Below are positions 1 to 7,051 of a stretch of DNA of 8,341 nt, piece after piece (the stretch's first letter is position 1; each line of letters opens with the position of its first letter). Below the pieces are notes generated by a model. The model worked only from the letters and a program-made list of their open reading frames with translations, had not been told where the DNA came from and did no database searches. Where the stretch lies: NCBI GenBank assembly GCA_003164305.1, contig PLSZ01000080.1, positions 1-8,341 on the forward strand. Reading direction: 5' to 3'. The DNA is from Acetobacteraceae bacterium (GTDB lineage Bacteria; Pseudomonadota; Alphaproteobacteria; Acetobacterales; Acetobacteraceae). A program made the translations under genes and the position numbers.

Positions 1-459
1 CTGGTGAAGTTTCCGCCACTGGGCGGACGCTCCGCCGGCGGGGCGCTGTCGCACTATCAATATCGCGGTTTTCCGATCACCGAAACGAACGCGGCGATGA
101 ACGACGCGACGTCGTTGGTTCTGATGCTGGAAACGCTTGAGGCGCTGCAGAACGTCGAGGAGATCATCGCGACCCCCGGGGTCGATATGATGATGATCGG
201 CAGCAACGATCTGTGCGGCGAGATGGGAATCGCCGGTCAATACGACCACCCGAGATTGGAAAGCGCGTTTCAGCGCGCGATCGCCGCGGCGAAGGCCGTT
301 GGCAAGCACATCGGCGTGGGCGGCCTCGCCGGACGAAACGATCTGATGACCAAATTCGTGCGAATGGGCGCGCGCTATGTCTCAACCGGCACGGATATGT
401 CGTTCCTGATGAGCGCATGCGCGCAGAAGGCGAAATTCGTGCGGGACATCCAGCTTTAG
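1..459 (+). CDS. HpcH/HpaI family aldolase, C-terminal part (cut by window start)
   Basis: This is the C-terminal ~150 residues of a class II, metal-dependent HpcH/HpaI aldolase. The family cleaves or forms 2-keto-3-deoxy and 4-hydroxy-2-oxo acids in the cytoplasm, typically releasing pyruvate. Counting from the GTG at 4 as residue 1, the reading frame opens with KFPPLGGRS, matching the family's internal 'PPLG.RG' segment, so the true start lies upstream and the GTG is an internal Val codon. Two metal-ligand candidates are visible: Glu43 in MLETLEAL and Asp69 in GSNDLCGEMG. Their 26-residue separation equals that of Glu149 and Asp175 in E. coli HpaI. The active-site Arg and His of the N-terminal half are outside the window. 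The gene ends in TAG, overlapping the stop of the opposing acyl-CoA dehydrogenase. It could be an HpaI-like, YfaU-like or citrate-lyase-beta-like member; the substrate is unknown. Confidence 0.85.
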   Translation: MVKFPPLGGRSAGGALSHYQYRGFPITETNAAMNDATSLVLMLETLEALQNVEEIIATPGVDMMMIGSNDLCGEMGIAGQYDHPRLESAFQRAIAAAKAVGKHIGVGGLAGRNDLMTKFVRMGARYVSTGTDMSFLMSACAQKAKFVRDIQL

Positions 460-1622
460 AAGGTTCCCAGACCCATGATACCGTCGGCGACGTCAAAGTC
501 GCCGACGATCTTTTTACCGATCAGATCGCGCAAGGTTTCCGACGCGCCGCCGCCGATGGAGCCATAGCGCGCGCCGCGATAAAACCGTGAAACGGGGAAT
601 TCATCGGTGAAGCCGAAGCCGCCGTGCACCTGCACCGCCTCAGTCGTCACACGCAACGACATTTCGTTGCAGAAGATCTTCGCCGCGGCGGCCATGAACG
701 GATCAGGGAACGGGTTGGCGGTCAGGCAGGCCCGGTACAGCAGACCGCGCGCCGCCTCGATGTCCTTGAACATGTCGGCGAGTTTCCAGCGGATGCCCTG
801 AAAGTCGGAGATCGGCTTGCCGAATATGGTGCGCTCGCGGACATAATTGACCGCTTCATCGAAAGCACCTTCCGCGAGACCAAGCGAAATCGAGGGGTTT
901 AGGCAACGCTGCGTATTGAACGCGCTGAGCAAACGCCGAAAGCCGTCCTCCTTAATGACGAGGTTCTCCAGCGGCAGTTCGCAATCGTTGAACTGGATTT
1001 CGTGCAGGTTTTCGCCGCCCATGGTGTGATAGGTGCCGGTGACCTCGAATCCTTTCGTGTCGGGCTCCAACAACACGCAGCCGATACCCTCACGGCCGGG
1101 CTTGCCGTCGATGCGGCTGAACACGACGAACATGCCGGCCTCTTTCGCGCGGCTGATCAAGGTTTTCGTGCCCTTCAGCACGATGCGGTCGCTCAGCACA
1201 CGCGTGTTGGTGCGGTAATTCGCGACGTCGGTGCCGGCGTGCGGTTCCGTCATGCACACCGCCAGGATACAATCGCCGCTGACAACACGGGGTAAAATGC
1301 GTTCGCGGATCGACGGCGGCGCGTAACGGGCGATCACGCGCGTTTGCACGCCCGCCTCGCCGAGGACGGCCATCGCTGTCACATAGTCGACCTTGGCGAT
1401 TTCCTCCAGGATCAGCGCGGTATCCAATATCGGCAGTCCGAGACCGCCATATTCCTCCGGCACCGACATGCCGAGCACGCCAAGGTTCGCCAGCTTCCGC
1501 ATGTTCTCCCAGGGAAACGTGCCGTCCATCCAGCGATGCGCGTTGGGTTTGAATTCGGTTTGCGCGAGCTCCCGCACCGACGCGATCATCTCGCGCTGCT
1601 GCGCGCCAATTTGAAATTCCAT
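456..1622 (-). CDS. Acyl-CoA dehydrogenase family protein (atypical active site)
   Basis: This 388-residue protein has the usual length and architecture of soluble FAD-dependent acyl-CoA dehydrogenases: an N-terminal helical domain (EEYGGLGL at about 56-63), a beta-barrel domain (CMTEPHAGTDVA, 123-134, the flavin/substrate signature) and a C-terminal helical domain (RTIFGKPISDFQ, 264-275; QVHGGFGFTDEFP, 331-343; SIGGGASETLRDLIG, 355-369). The family oxidises acyl-CoA thioesters to 2-enoyl-CoA and passes electrons to ETF. Aligned by eye, the MCAD catalytic Glu376 position is Gly358, and the alternative isovaleryl-CoA/long-chain position (helix G) is Gln238, so neither classical base is present. 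The usual K.WITN segment reads KTLISRAKEA, without the Trp. The ATG is supported by AGGA (1632-1635) 9 nt upstream. It is the last gene of a three-gene minus-strand operon, 11 bp after the hydrolase. It may be a dehydrogenase with a relocated base, or act on an unusual acyl-CoA. Confidence 0.93.
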   Translation of the reverse strand: MEFQIGAQQREMIASVRELAQTEFKPNAHRWMDGTFPWENMRKLANLGVLGMSVPEEYGGLGLPILDTALILEEIAKVDYVTAMAVLGEAGVQTRVIARYAPPSIRERILPRVVSGDCILAVCMTEPHAGTDVANYRTNTRVLSDRIVLKGTKTLISRAKEAGMFVVFSRIDGKPGREGIGCVLLEPDTKGFEVTGTYHTMGGENLHEIQFNDCELPLENLVIKEDGFRRLLSAFNTQRCLNPSISLGLAEGAFDEAVNYVRERTIFGKPISDFQGIRWKLADMFKDIEAARGLLYRACLTANPFPDPFMAAAAKIFCNEMSLRVTTEAVQVHGGFGFTDEFPVSRFYRGARYGSIGGGASETLRDLIGKKIVGDFDVADGIMGLGTF

Positions 1623-1631
1623 GCTGGTTCG

Positions 1632-1635
1632 TCCT
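1632..1635 (-). promoter_or_regulatory. Ribosome binding site of the acyl-CoA dehydrogenase
   Basis: Read on the minus strand, AGGA lies 9 nt before the ATG at 1622 and overlaps the TAG stop codon of the upstream hydrolase gene. This supports the chosen start and suggests that translation passes directly from one gene to the next. Confidence 0.55.
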
Positions 1636-2599
1636 AACCGAGAACGCGTGTAAGGAAGCTGTCCATGCGGGCGGAAGCCGCTTTCGCCAGATCGTTGGGA
1701 AACAGTGTGAACCCATGCGCGCCACCGGGATAGACCGCCAACTCCGCTTCATTGCCGGCCGCGACCCAGCGCGCGTGCATGAACAGAGTGTCATCCAGCA
1801 ACGCGTCCTTCGTTCCGACGCTGAACAGAGCTGGACACAAGCCATTCAGCCGCGCGTAGAGCGGCGAAATATCCGGCACGCGCCGATCCGTGACCGTCGG
1901 CAGGAACGCATTGGCGAACTGTTGAATATCCATTGTTCTCAGCACCAGCCGCGTGTCGCCGAATTGTCTTTGACTCGGCGTCAGACTCATATCGAAAGCG
2001 CCATATACCAGGTTGGCGCCGCGGAAGCCGGTGTAGCCGTAACGATCACGCATGCGCAAAATGGTGACCGCGGACAGATGGCCGCCAGCCGACTCGCCGC
2101 CGATGGTCAGGGCGTCCGTGCCAAACTCTTGCTTTCCGTGCTGGACCAGCCACGCGGCGGCGGCTTCGCAATCGTCCGGACCCGCCGGATAAGGATGCTC
2201 CGGCGCGAGGCGATATTCGACACTGACCACCGCCTGCCCGGTGTTGTCGGCGACGCGCTCCAACATCGGATCCTGCATGTCCGCGCCACCAAGGACCCAG
2301 CCGCCGCCATGGATATGCAGATAAATCCCGCGTGGATTGGCGGGAGCGATGACGCGCAATGGAATCTCGTTGCCATCCTTTCCGGTAATCGCGATGGTCC
2401 GGGCGCGAGCGGACATCACCGGGGCTGGAAAGGGACCCTCGCCGCGCCGGCGGGCCGCGCGGAAGGCTTCGGCGCCAAGGATCCACCACTCCGGGAGACC
2501 GGTCATCAAGGCGATCATCTGCTCATTCAGCTTCGCCGTGTCGGGCGCGATGGCGTCGGCGCGAAACAGAGCGGGGTCGAACGGACGCGTGTCGGTCAT
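1634..2599 (-). CDS. Alpha/beta hydrolase, hormone-sensitive lipase (HSL/AHS-3) family esterase
   Basis: This 321-residue cytoplasmic-type protein has no signal peptide and is a standard length for bacterial HSL-family carboxylesterases. The HSL oxyanion motif HGGGW is at 97-101. The [11 protein letters not shown] block, typical of this family, is at 129-139. The nucleophile elbow GESAGG (168-173) carries Ser170. Asp265 in GTKDALLDD and His295 in PGGAHGF complete a plausible Ser-Asp-His triad. The family hydrolyses short-chain esters, and some members act on lactones or amides; the substrate here is unknown. The ATG overlaps the TGA of the upstream enolase-superfamily gene (shared ATGA, 2596-2599), and a strong GGAGG lies 6 nt before it, so the two genes are probably translationally coupled. 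In this operon it may hydrolyse an ester or lactone made by the flavin monooxygenase, but that is inference. Confidence 0.93.
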   Translation of the reverse strand: MTDTRPFDPALFRADAIAPDTAKLNEQMIALMTGLPEWWILGAEAFRAARRRGEGPFPAPVMSARARTIAITGKDGNEIPLRVIAPANPRGIYLHIHGGGWVLGGADMQDPMLERVADNTGQAVVSVEYRLAPEHPYPAGPDDCEAAAAWLVQHGKQEFGTDALTIGGESAGGHLSAVTILRMRDRYGYTGFRGANLVYGAFDMSLTPSQRQFGDTRLVLRTMDIQQFANAFLPTVTDRRVPDISPLYARLNGLCPALFSVGTKDALLDDTLFMHARWVAAGNEAELAVYPGGAHGFTLFPNDLAKAASARMDSFLTRVLG

Positions 2600-3693
2600 G
2601 GCGTGCCTCCCGCGCGGACCTTTTCCAACGCTTTCCAGTCGAAGGCAACGCCGTGGCCCGGCGTGTCCGGCGCGTGCGCGAAGCCGTCGCGAATTGAAAT
2701 CGGCCGCTCGATGAAACGATCCAAACCGAAGCCGTGCACTTCAAGGTAAGACCGATTGGGCAACGCGGCCAGCAAATGCACGGTCAGGTCATGCGCACCG
2801 TGCGACGTGACCGGAAGATTGTACGCCTCCGCCAGATGCGCGACTTTCATGAACACAGTGATGCCACCGCAATTGGTCACGTCAGGCTCCGGGAACGTGA
2901 CGCCTCCGGCGGCGATCATCTGGGTGAATTCATGCAGGGTGTGCAGGTTTTCCCCGGTGGCGATCGGTACGCCGCCTTCGCGCACGATACGCGTGTGACC
3001 GGCGACGTCGTCCGGAATCGTCGGCTCCTCCAGCCAGGTCAGGTTGCTGTCGCGGAAAGCACGCGCGGCGCGGATCGATTCATCCACGGTCCATCGCATA
3101 TTGGCATCCGCCATCAGCGGAAAATCGTCGCCCAGATGGACGCGCATGGCTTTGACCCGCGCCGTGTCCTCGGACAGCCGGGCGCGGCCGACTTTCATCT
3201 TGATGGCACGGAACCCCTTGTCGAGATTGCCGTCGGTTTGTCGCAACAGCGCGTCGAGCGTGAACTCAAGGTCGATGCCGCCCGCGTAGCATGGCACCGC
3301 GGAGTCGAAGCCACCCAACAAGCGCCAAAGCGGCAGGTTCAATCGGCGCGCAAACAGATCGTGGAGCGCGATGTCGGCCGCGGACACTGCCAGGCTGACC
3401 GAACCGCCGCGGCCGCCGTAATGCAGGCGCCACCACATTTTGTTCCAGAGGGATTCGATCAGATCGGCGTCGGCGCCGATCAACACGGGACGCAGGCCTT
3501 GATCGATCAGCGCGTGGACCGCGGCGCCACCCGCCCCGGTGGTATAAGTGTAGCCAACGCCTTCAGCGCCGTCTTCATCACGCAAACGGACCGTCACCAG
3601 CTCAAAATGCGTCATCGTGCCGTGGGTGGAATCGGATAACGGCACGGGCAGTTCGATGCGGTATAACGCGGTGTCAAGCAAAGCGATCTTCAT
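2596..3693 (-). CDS. Mandelate racemase / muconate lactonizing enzyme family protein (enolase superfamily)
   Basis: This 365-residue protein has the two-domain enolase-superfamily layout: an N-terminal capping domain (about 1-125) and a beta-barrel catalytic domain. The active site is intact. Lys165 and Lys167 are in IKMKVG; the Mg2+ ligands are Asp196 (MADAN), Glu222 (WLEEP) and Glu248 (TGEN); the Asp271-His298 dyad sits in PDVTNCGG and TSHGAHD; Glu318 is in LEVHGF. Every one of these is one residue later than its counterpart in Pseudomonas putida mandelate racemase (164, 166, 195, 221, 247, 270, 297, 317), so spacing is identical across 150 residues. This places it in the MR subgroup, whose members mostly dehydrate acid sugars or racemise 2-hydroxy acids by abstracting the proton alpha to a carboxylate. 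The substrate cannot be assigned by eye. It is the first gene of the minus-strand operon, with AGGGAG 7 nt before its ATG. Confidence 0.93.
   Translation of the reverse strand: MKIALLDTALYRIELPVPLSDSTHGTMTHFELVTVRLRDEDGAEGVGYTYTTGAGGAAVHALIDQGLRPVLIGADADLIESLWNKMWWRLHYGGRGGSVSLAVSAADIALHDLFARRLNLPLWRLLGGFDSAVPCYAGGIDLEFTLDALLRQTDGNLDKGFRAIKMKVGRARLSEDTARVKAMRVHLGDDFPLMADANMRWTVDESIRAARAFRDSNLTWLEEPTIPDDVAGHTRIVREGGVPIATGENLHTLHEFTQMIAAGGVTFPEPDVTNCGGITVFMKVAHLAEAYNLPVTSHGAHDLTVHLLAALPNRSYLEVHGFGLDRFIERPISIRDGFAHAPDTPGHGVAFDWKALEKVRAGGTP
2606..2610 (-). promoter_or_regulatory. Strong ribosome binding site of the HSL hydrolase
   Basis: On the minus strand, GGAGG lies 6 nt before the hydrolase ATG, inside the last codons of the preceding gene. 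It fixes the start at 2599 and indicates that the hydrolase can start on its own as well as through the ATGA overlap. Confidence 0.7.
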
Positions 3694-3694
3694 G

Positions 3695-3711
3695 GCGGCT
3701 CTCCCTGCCGC
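3695..3711 (-). promoter_or_regulatory. Possible hairpin presenting the ribosome binding site of the enolase-superfamily gene
   Basis: On the minus-strand transcript, GCGGC (3711-3707) can pair with GCCGC (3699-3695), a perfect 5-bp all-GC stem. The 7-nt loop AGGGAGA contains the whole Shine-Dalgarno sequence. The stem ends one nucleotide before the ATG. Pairing is seen in the sequence; any effect on translation is inference. Confidence 0.35.
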
Positions 3712-3727
3712 TCAGATTGCTCCGGTT

Positions 3728-3741
3728 CGTGGGACGTGGGA
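3728..3741. repeat. Tandem 7-bp direct repeat (CGTGGGA x2)
   Basis: CGTGGGA occurs twice head to tail, at 3728-3734 and 3735-3741, near the middle of the divergent intergenic region. Two TCCGG copies (3721-3725 and 3747-3751) flank it with a 26-bp spacing. The position is suitable for an operator serving both promoters, but no regulator is known and short repeats can arise by chance. Confidence 0.4.
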
Positions 3742-3762
3742 AGCTGTCCGGCGGAATCAATC

Positions 3763-3767
3763 GGAGG
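3763..3767 (+). promoter_or_regulatory. Ribosome binding site deciding the start of the luciferase-like gene
   Basis: A clear GGAGG lies 6 nt before the ATG at 3774. A longer in-frame opening from a TTG at 3717 is possible, but it would add 19 basic, poorly conserved-looking residues and leave this Shine-Dalgarno sequence unused. The luciferase-family N-terminus (MKFGIFYELQ) begins exactly at 3774. Confidence 0.85.
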
Positions 3768-3773
3768 AAACGG

Positions 3774-4997
3774 ATGAAGTTCGGCATCTTTTACGAACTG
3801 CAGTGCCCTCGCCCATGGGAGCAGTTCACCGAGCGCGACCTGTATCAAAACGCGCTCACCCAGGTGGAGTTGGCCGACAAACTGGGGTATCATTACGCAT
3901 GGGAAGTGGAGCATCACTTCCTCGAAGAATACTCCCATTCTCCGCAACCCGAGGTGTTTCTCGCGGCCGCCAGCCAGCGGACCAAGAACATCCGATTGGG
4001 TCATGGGATCATCCAGTTGACGACCAATCACCCCGCGCGTGTGGCGGAGAAGGTCGCGTGTCTGGACCTCGTCAGCAACGGACGCGTGGAATTCGGCATG
4101 GGCGAGGGCGCCAGCATCACCGAGCTTGGGCCGTTCGACCGCCCCATGGAGGAGAAGCAGGCGATCTGGGAAGATGGCGTGCGGTGCGTGCTGCCGATGT
4201 TTAAGGATGGCGGTTGGGAATATGACGGTCCGTACTTTAAGTTCCCGCTGCGCAATGTGCTGCCCAAGCCGATTCAGAAGCCGCATCCGCCGTTGTGGGT
4301 CGCGTGCTCGCAACTGGAGACGATCGAACTCGCGGGCCGTTGCGGCATTGGCGCGCTGGGGTTTCAGTTCCTCAGCGCGGAAATGGCGCATGCCTGGGTG
4401 CATGCTTATTACAACGCGTTTACCCGTAAGCAGAAAAAGCTTGCTGATTATCAAAGCAACTGCAACATCGCCATGGTCAGCTATTTCATGTGCGCGGAGA
4501 CGGATGAGGAAGCGCGGCGCAGGGCGGACGGCGTCACGTTCTTTCAGTTTTCGTTGGCCTGGTATAGCGGCTCCCGCAATCGCGAGCGTCCCGCGCCGGG
4601 CACGGTCAATCTGTGGGACGAGTACGAGAAATGGAAGCGCGCGAACCCGGAACTGGCCCATAAAGCGCTGACCGGCGGACTGATCGGCTCTCCGGAGACG
4701 ATTCGCCGAAAGCTGCGGCGGTTCGAATCATCGCATGTCGATCAAATCATTTTGCTGAACCAGGCGGGCAAAAACAAGCACGAGCATATCTGCGAAAGTC
4801 TTGAATTGTTCGCCAAGGAAGTCATGCCCGAGTTTGTCGGTCATGAGGCCGACCATCAGGCATGGAAGCAAAGCGTGCTGAACGGCACGACGGTACTCGA
4901 CGAGATCGATACGACGCCGTACAAGGAACGCGCCGGCGTTGGTAAAGGCGTTTCGATATCGAAACTGGCTCAGGTCGGGGCCGAGGCGGCGGGTTGA
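3774..4997 (+). CDS. Luciferase-like (LLM class) flavin-dependent monooxygenase
   Basis: This 407-residue protein belongs to the bacterial luciferase-like superfamily, whose members use reduced FMN and O2 to oxygenate organic substrates, including Baeyer-Villiger and C-H or C-S oxidations. The TIM-barrel start MKFGIFYELQ (strand 1) is followed by the EHHF motif at 46-49, which corresponds to the LuxA segment bearing catalytic His44. LTTNHPARVAEKVACLDLVS (82-101) and GRVEFGMGEG (103-112) form the conserved FMN-binding region. LTGGLIGSPETIRRKLRRF lies near the C-terminal end of the barrel. About 50 residues follow the usual end of the fold, a modest extension of unknown role. A separate flavin reductase is normally needed and none is in the window. 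The gene is transcribed divergently from the enolase-superfamily operon, and its TGA is one base from the opposing hyuA stop. The substrate is unknown. Confidence 0.93.
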   Translation: MKFGIFYELQCPRPWEQFTERDLYQNALTQVELADKLGYHYAWEVEHHFLEEYSHSPQPEVFLAAASQRTKNIRLGHGIIQLTTNHPARVAEKVACLDLVSNGRVEFGMGEGASITELGPFDRPMEEKQAIWEDGVRCVLPMFKDGGWEYDGPYFKFPLRNVLPKPIQKPHPPLWVACSQLETIELAGRCGIGALGFQFLSAEMAHAWVHAYYNAFTRKQKKLADYQSNCNIAMVSYFMCAETDEEARRRADGVTFFQFSLAWYSGSRNRERPAPGTVNLWDEYEKWKRANPELAHKALTGGLIGSPETIRRKLRRFESSHVDQIILLNQAGKNKHEHICESLELFAKEVMPEFVGHEADHQAWKQSVLNGTTVLDEIDTTPYKERAGVGKGVSISKLAQVGAEAAG

Positions 4998-4998
4998 T

Positions 4999-7023
4999 CT
5001 ATCCCAGGGTGACATCCAGCCAACCGCGCGCGTCAAAGCGCGCGGTTTCGCCGTCGCGCAAAAGTACCGTGGTGGTGTCGGATTCGACGATCCCAGGTCC
5101 GGTCACGACCTGATCTGGTGCCAACGCGGCGAAGTCGTGGACCGGAACGTCGATCCATTGGCCCAGAAATACCTGGCGGCGAGACTTCGGTTCCGCGTGC
5201 GTCACGGCGTCGTCGCGCTTCTGGGCTGGCGCCGCCGGCAGACGCCCGGTCACCGACAGCCCCGCGTTGACCAGTACAACGTCCTGATCACGTAACGCGT
5301 AAGTGTAAAGCCGTTCGTGCGCGGAATGAAACGCGTCCTCGATCGCCCCGCGAGAGCGTTCGACGCCTTCGAGAGGGACGTTGATTTCAAACACCTGCTC
5401 GCCATAACGCATGTCCGCGGTGGGGCGCAGCGTGATCTCGCCATCGAACCACGACAGGCGGGAGCGGCCTTCTTTTTCCATCTCCACCAGGGAGGCGTTG
5501 AGTCCGTCGATATCGATGCCGCCCGACTGACTTTGCCCGCGCGTCAGTTCGACGCGCAAATCGGTGTTGAGCATCCCCCAGGCGGACAGCACGGACGCGG
5601 CGATGGGCACGACAATTCGTTTCACGCCCAGTTCGGCGGCGACAGCGGTGACGTGCAGGCCGGCGGCACCGCCGAAGGCGAGGATCACGTGTCCTCGCGG
5701 ATCGACACCGCGACGGACGGTGGCCACGCGCACGCCGTCCGCCATGCGTGTGTTCACCAGTCGGTGAATGCCGCCGGCCGCCTCCTCCGTCGTCAGGCCA
5801 AGCCGGTCCGCCAGGCGCCGCACCGCGGCCACGGAAGCGACACGATCCAAGGTCCGGCGGCCGCCGAGAAAATTCGCCGGATCGAGAAAACCAAGTACCA
5901 GGTTGGCATCGGTCACGGTCGCTTCCGTGCCGCCCTGACCGTAACAGGCAGGCCCAGGATCGGCGCCGGCACTCTCTGGACCGACGGCGAGAAGACCGGC
6001 GGCGTCGATTTTGCCGATCGAGCCGCCACCCGCGCCTAACGTAACGATGTCCAAACTCGGCAATGCGATGCGCGCGTTGGCGACCGTTTTACCGTCGGAC
6101 AAAGTCGGTTGGCCGTCGCGCACCAGGGCGATGTCGGTGGAGGTGCCGCCCATATCGAAAGCGATCAGATCTTTCGCCACGCCCTCACGGGACAAGGCGA
6201 CCGCGGCGGCGACGCCCCCGGCTGGTCCTGACAAAGCGGTTCCCGCCGCGAGACGGGTTGCTTCCGCCACGGTGGCGACGCCGCCATGCGACAGGATGAC
6301 CAGCAGTTCGCCGCGGTAGCCGGCCTGTGAAAGCCGGTCGCGAAGACGGTGCAGATAGGTATCGATCACCGGACCGACCGCGGCGTTGGCGACCGTGGTG
6401 GAAAACCGCTCGAACTCCTTGATGCGCGGCAGCACGTCGGAGGACGTGGTGACATAAACATCCTGCAACCGGGCGCGTACCGCCGCGGCCGCGCGTTGCT
6501 CATGTTCCGGGTTTCGCCAGGCGTGCAGGAAGCAGATCGCCACGGCCCTCACATCCGCTGCCGCCAACGAGGCGATCGCCCGGTCGAGCGAGGCCTGATC
6601 CAACGGAATGGCGATCGACCCATCCGGCCGCATCCGTTCCCTTACCGGCAGACGCAGCCGCCTGGGCACCAACGGCACGGGCGGCGCCATGCGTAAGTTG
6701 TAACGTTCCGGCTTCAGGCCTTCGCGCATTTCGATGACGTCGCGATGGCCTTCGGTGGTCAGCAGGCCGACGGGCGCGGTTTTACCTTCCAGCAGCGCGT
6801 TGGTCGCGACGGTCGTACCGTGTACGATACGCGACGTTTTCGCCAGCAGCGCGTCGGTCGTCAGGTCCAACCGCGCGGCTGCCAGAGCCAGCCCATCCAA
6901 CACGCCCTGAGACTGGTCCGCTGGCGTTGTCGCGGCTTTGGCGATGATCGTCTGGCCGTCGGTCCTTGCAACCACGATGTCGGTGAACGTACCGCCGACA
7001 TCGATGCCGATCGTGAAGCTCAT
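4999..7023 (-). CDS. hyuA: Hydantoinase/oxoprolinase family subunit A (HyuA-like)
   Basis: This 674-residue protein is close to the usual HyuA length. Its family includes ATP-dependent hydantoinases, 5-oxoprolinase and the matching subunits of acetone and acetophenone carboxylases; it couples ATP hydrolysis to ring opening or substrate activation in the cytoplasm. Visible ASKHA-type nucleotide-binding elements are IGIDVGGTFTD (5-15) and FDMGGTSTDIAL (289-300). HGTTVATNALLEG (68-80), SGPAGGVAAA (265-274), GAGGGSIG (330-337), ADPGPACYG (354-362) and FGGAAGLH (450-457) are also family blocks. MRYGEQVFEINV (538-549) opens the C-terminal domain. The start follows hyuB by 28 bp with a modest GGGGA (7030-7034) 6 nt upstream. 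Partner hyuB precedes it, so they probably form a two-subunit enzyme. Which reaction it catalyses, hydantoin/cyclic imide hydrolysis or ketone carboxylation, cannot be decided by eye. Confidence 0.93.
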   Translation of the reverse strand: MSFTIGIDVGGTFTDIVVARTDGQTIIAKAATTPADQSQGVLDGLALAAARLDLTTDALLAKTSRIVHGTTVATNALLEGKTAPVGLLTTEGHRDVIEMREGLKPERYNLRMAPPVPLVPRRLRLPVRERMRPDGSIAIPLDQASLDRAIASLAAADVRAVAICFLHAWRNPEHEQRAAAAVRARLQDVYVTTSSDVLPRIKEFERFSTTVANAAVGPVIDTYLHRLRDRLSQAGYRGELLVILSHGGVATVAEATRLAAGTALSGPAGGVAAAVALSREGVAKDLIAFDMGGTSTDIALVRDGQPTLSDGKTVANARIALPSLDIVTLGAGGGSIGKIDAAGLLAVGPESAGADPGPACYGQGGTEATVTDANLVLGFLDPANFLGGRRTLDRVASVAAVRRLADRLGLTTEEAAGGIHRLVNTRMADGVRVATVRRGVDPRGHVILAFGGAAGLHVTAVAAELGVKRIVVPIAASVLSAWGMLNTDLRVELTRGQSQSGGIDIDGLNASLVEMEKEGRSRLSWFDGEITLRPTADMRYGEQVFEINVPLEGVERSRGAIEDAFHSAHERLYTYALRDQDVVLVNAGLSVTGRLPAAPAQKRDDAVTHAEPKSRRQVFLGQWIDVPVHDFAALAPDQVVTGPGIVESDTTTVLLRDGETARFDARGWLDVTLG

Positions 7024-7051
7024 GCGGGATCCCCGGGACCAATGATATCGA
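7024..7051 (-). promoter_or_regulatory. hyuB-hyuA spacer with hyuA ribosome binding site
   Basis: This 28-bp spacer carries GGGGA (7030-7034), 6 nt before the hyuA ATG, embedded in a GC-rich stretch with a GGGATCCC palindrome. It is too short for an independent promoter and terminator, so co-transcription of hyuB and hyuA is expected. Confidence 0.5.

Larger units (their letters stand above)
3694..3773. promoter_or_regulatory. Divergent intergenic control region
   Basis: These 80 bp separate the start codons of the minus-strand enolase-superfamily operon and the plus-strand luciferase-like gene, so at least part of both promoters should lie here or extend into the flanking coding sequence. 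It holds a Shine-Dalgarno sequence for each side, a tandem CGTGGGA repeat and a short inverted repeat. I see no convincing sigma-70 -35/-10 pair on either strand, so exact promoter positions are not assigned. Confidence 0.6.

Noticed and set aside
1715..2749. A 344-codon plus-strand open frame opposite the hydrolase
   Set aside because: It is the antisense shadow of a gene with an intact catalytic triad. Its translation is rich in Arg, Gln and His with no recognisable domain, typical of GC-rich reverse frames.
2734..3639. A 301-codon plus-strand open frame opposite the enolase-superfamily gene
   Set aside because: Its translation is Arg/Gln/His-rich with no motif, and it lies over a gene with a complete active site on the other strand.
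3717..3773. N-terminal extension of the luciferase-like gene from a TTG codon
   Set aside because: The strong GGAGG and family-typical MKFGIF start at 3774 fit better, and the extra residues look like translated leader sequence.
3690..4661. A 323-codon minus-strand open frame opposite the luciferase-like gene
   Set aside because: It would overlap the well-supported luciferase-family gene, it has no domain signature, and its start lies inside that gene's conserved coding sequence.
7026..7037. GGGATCCCCGGG resembling a cloning polylinker (BamHI-SmaI)
   Set aside because: The match to common vector sequence ends after about 11 bases and both flanks are native hyu genes, so chance in GC-rich DNA is sufficient.
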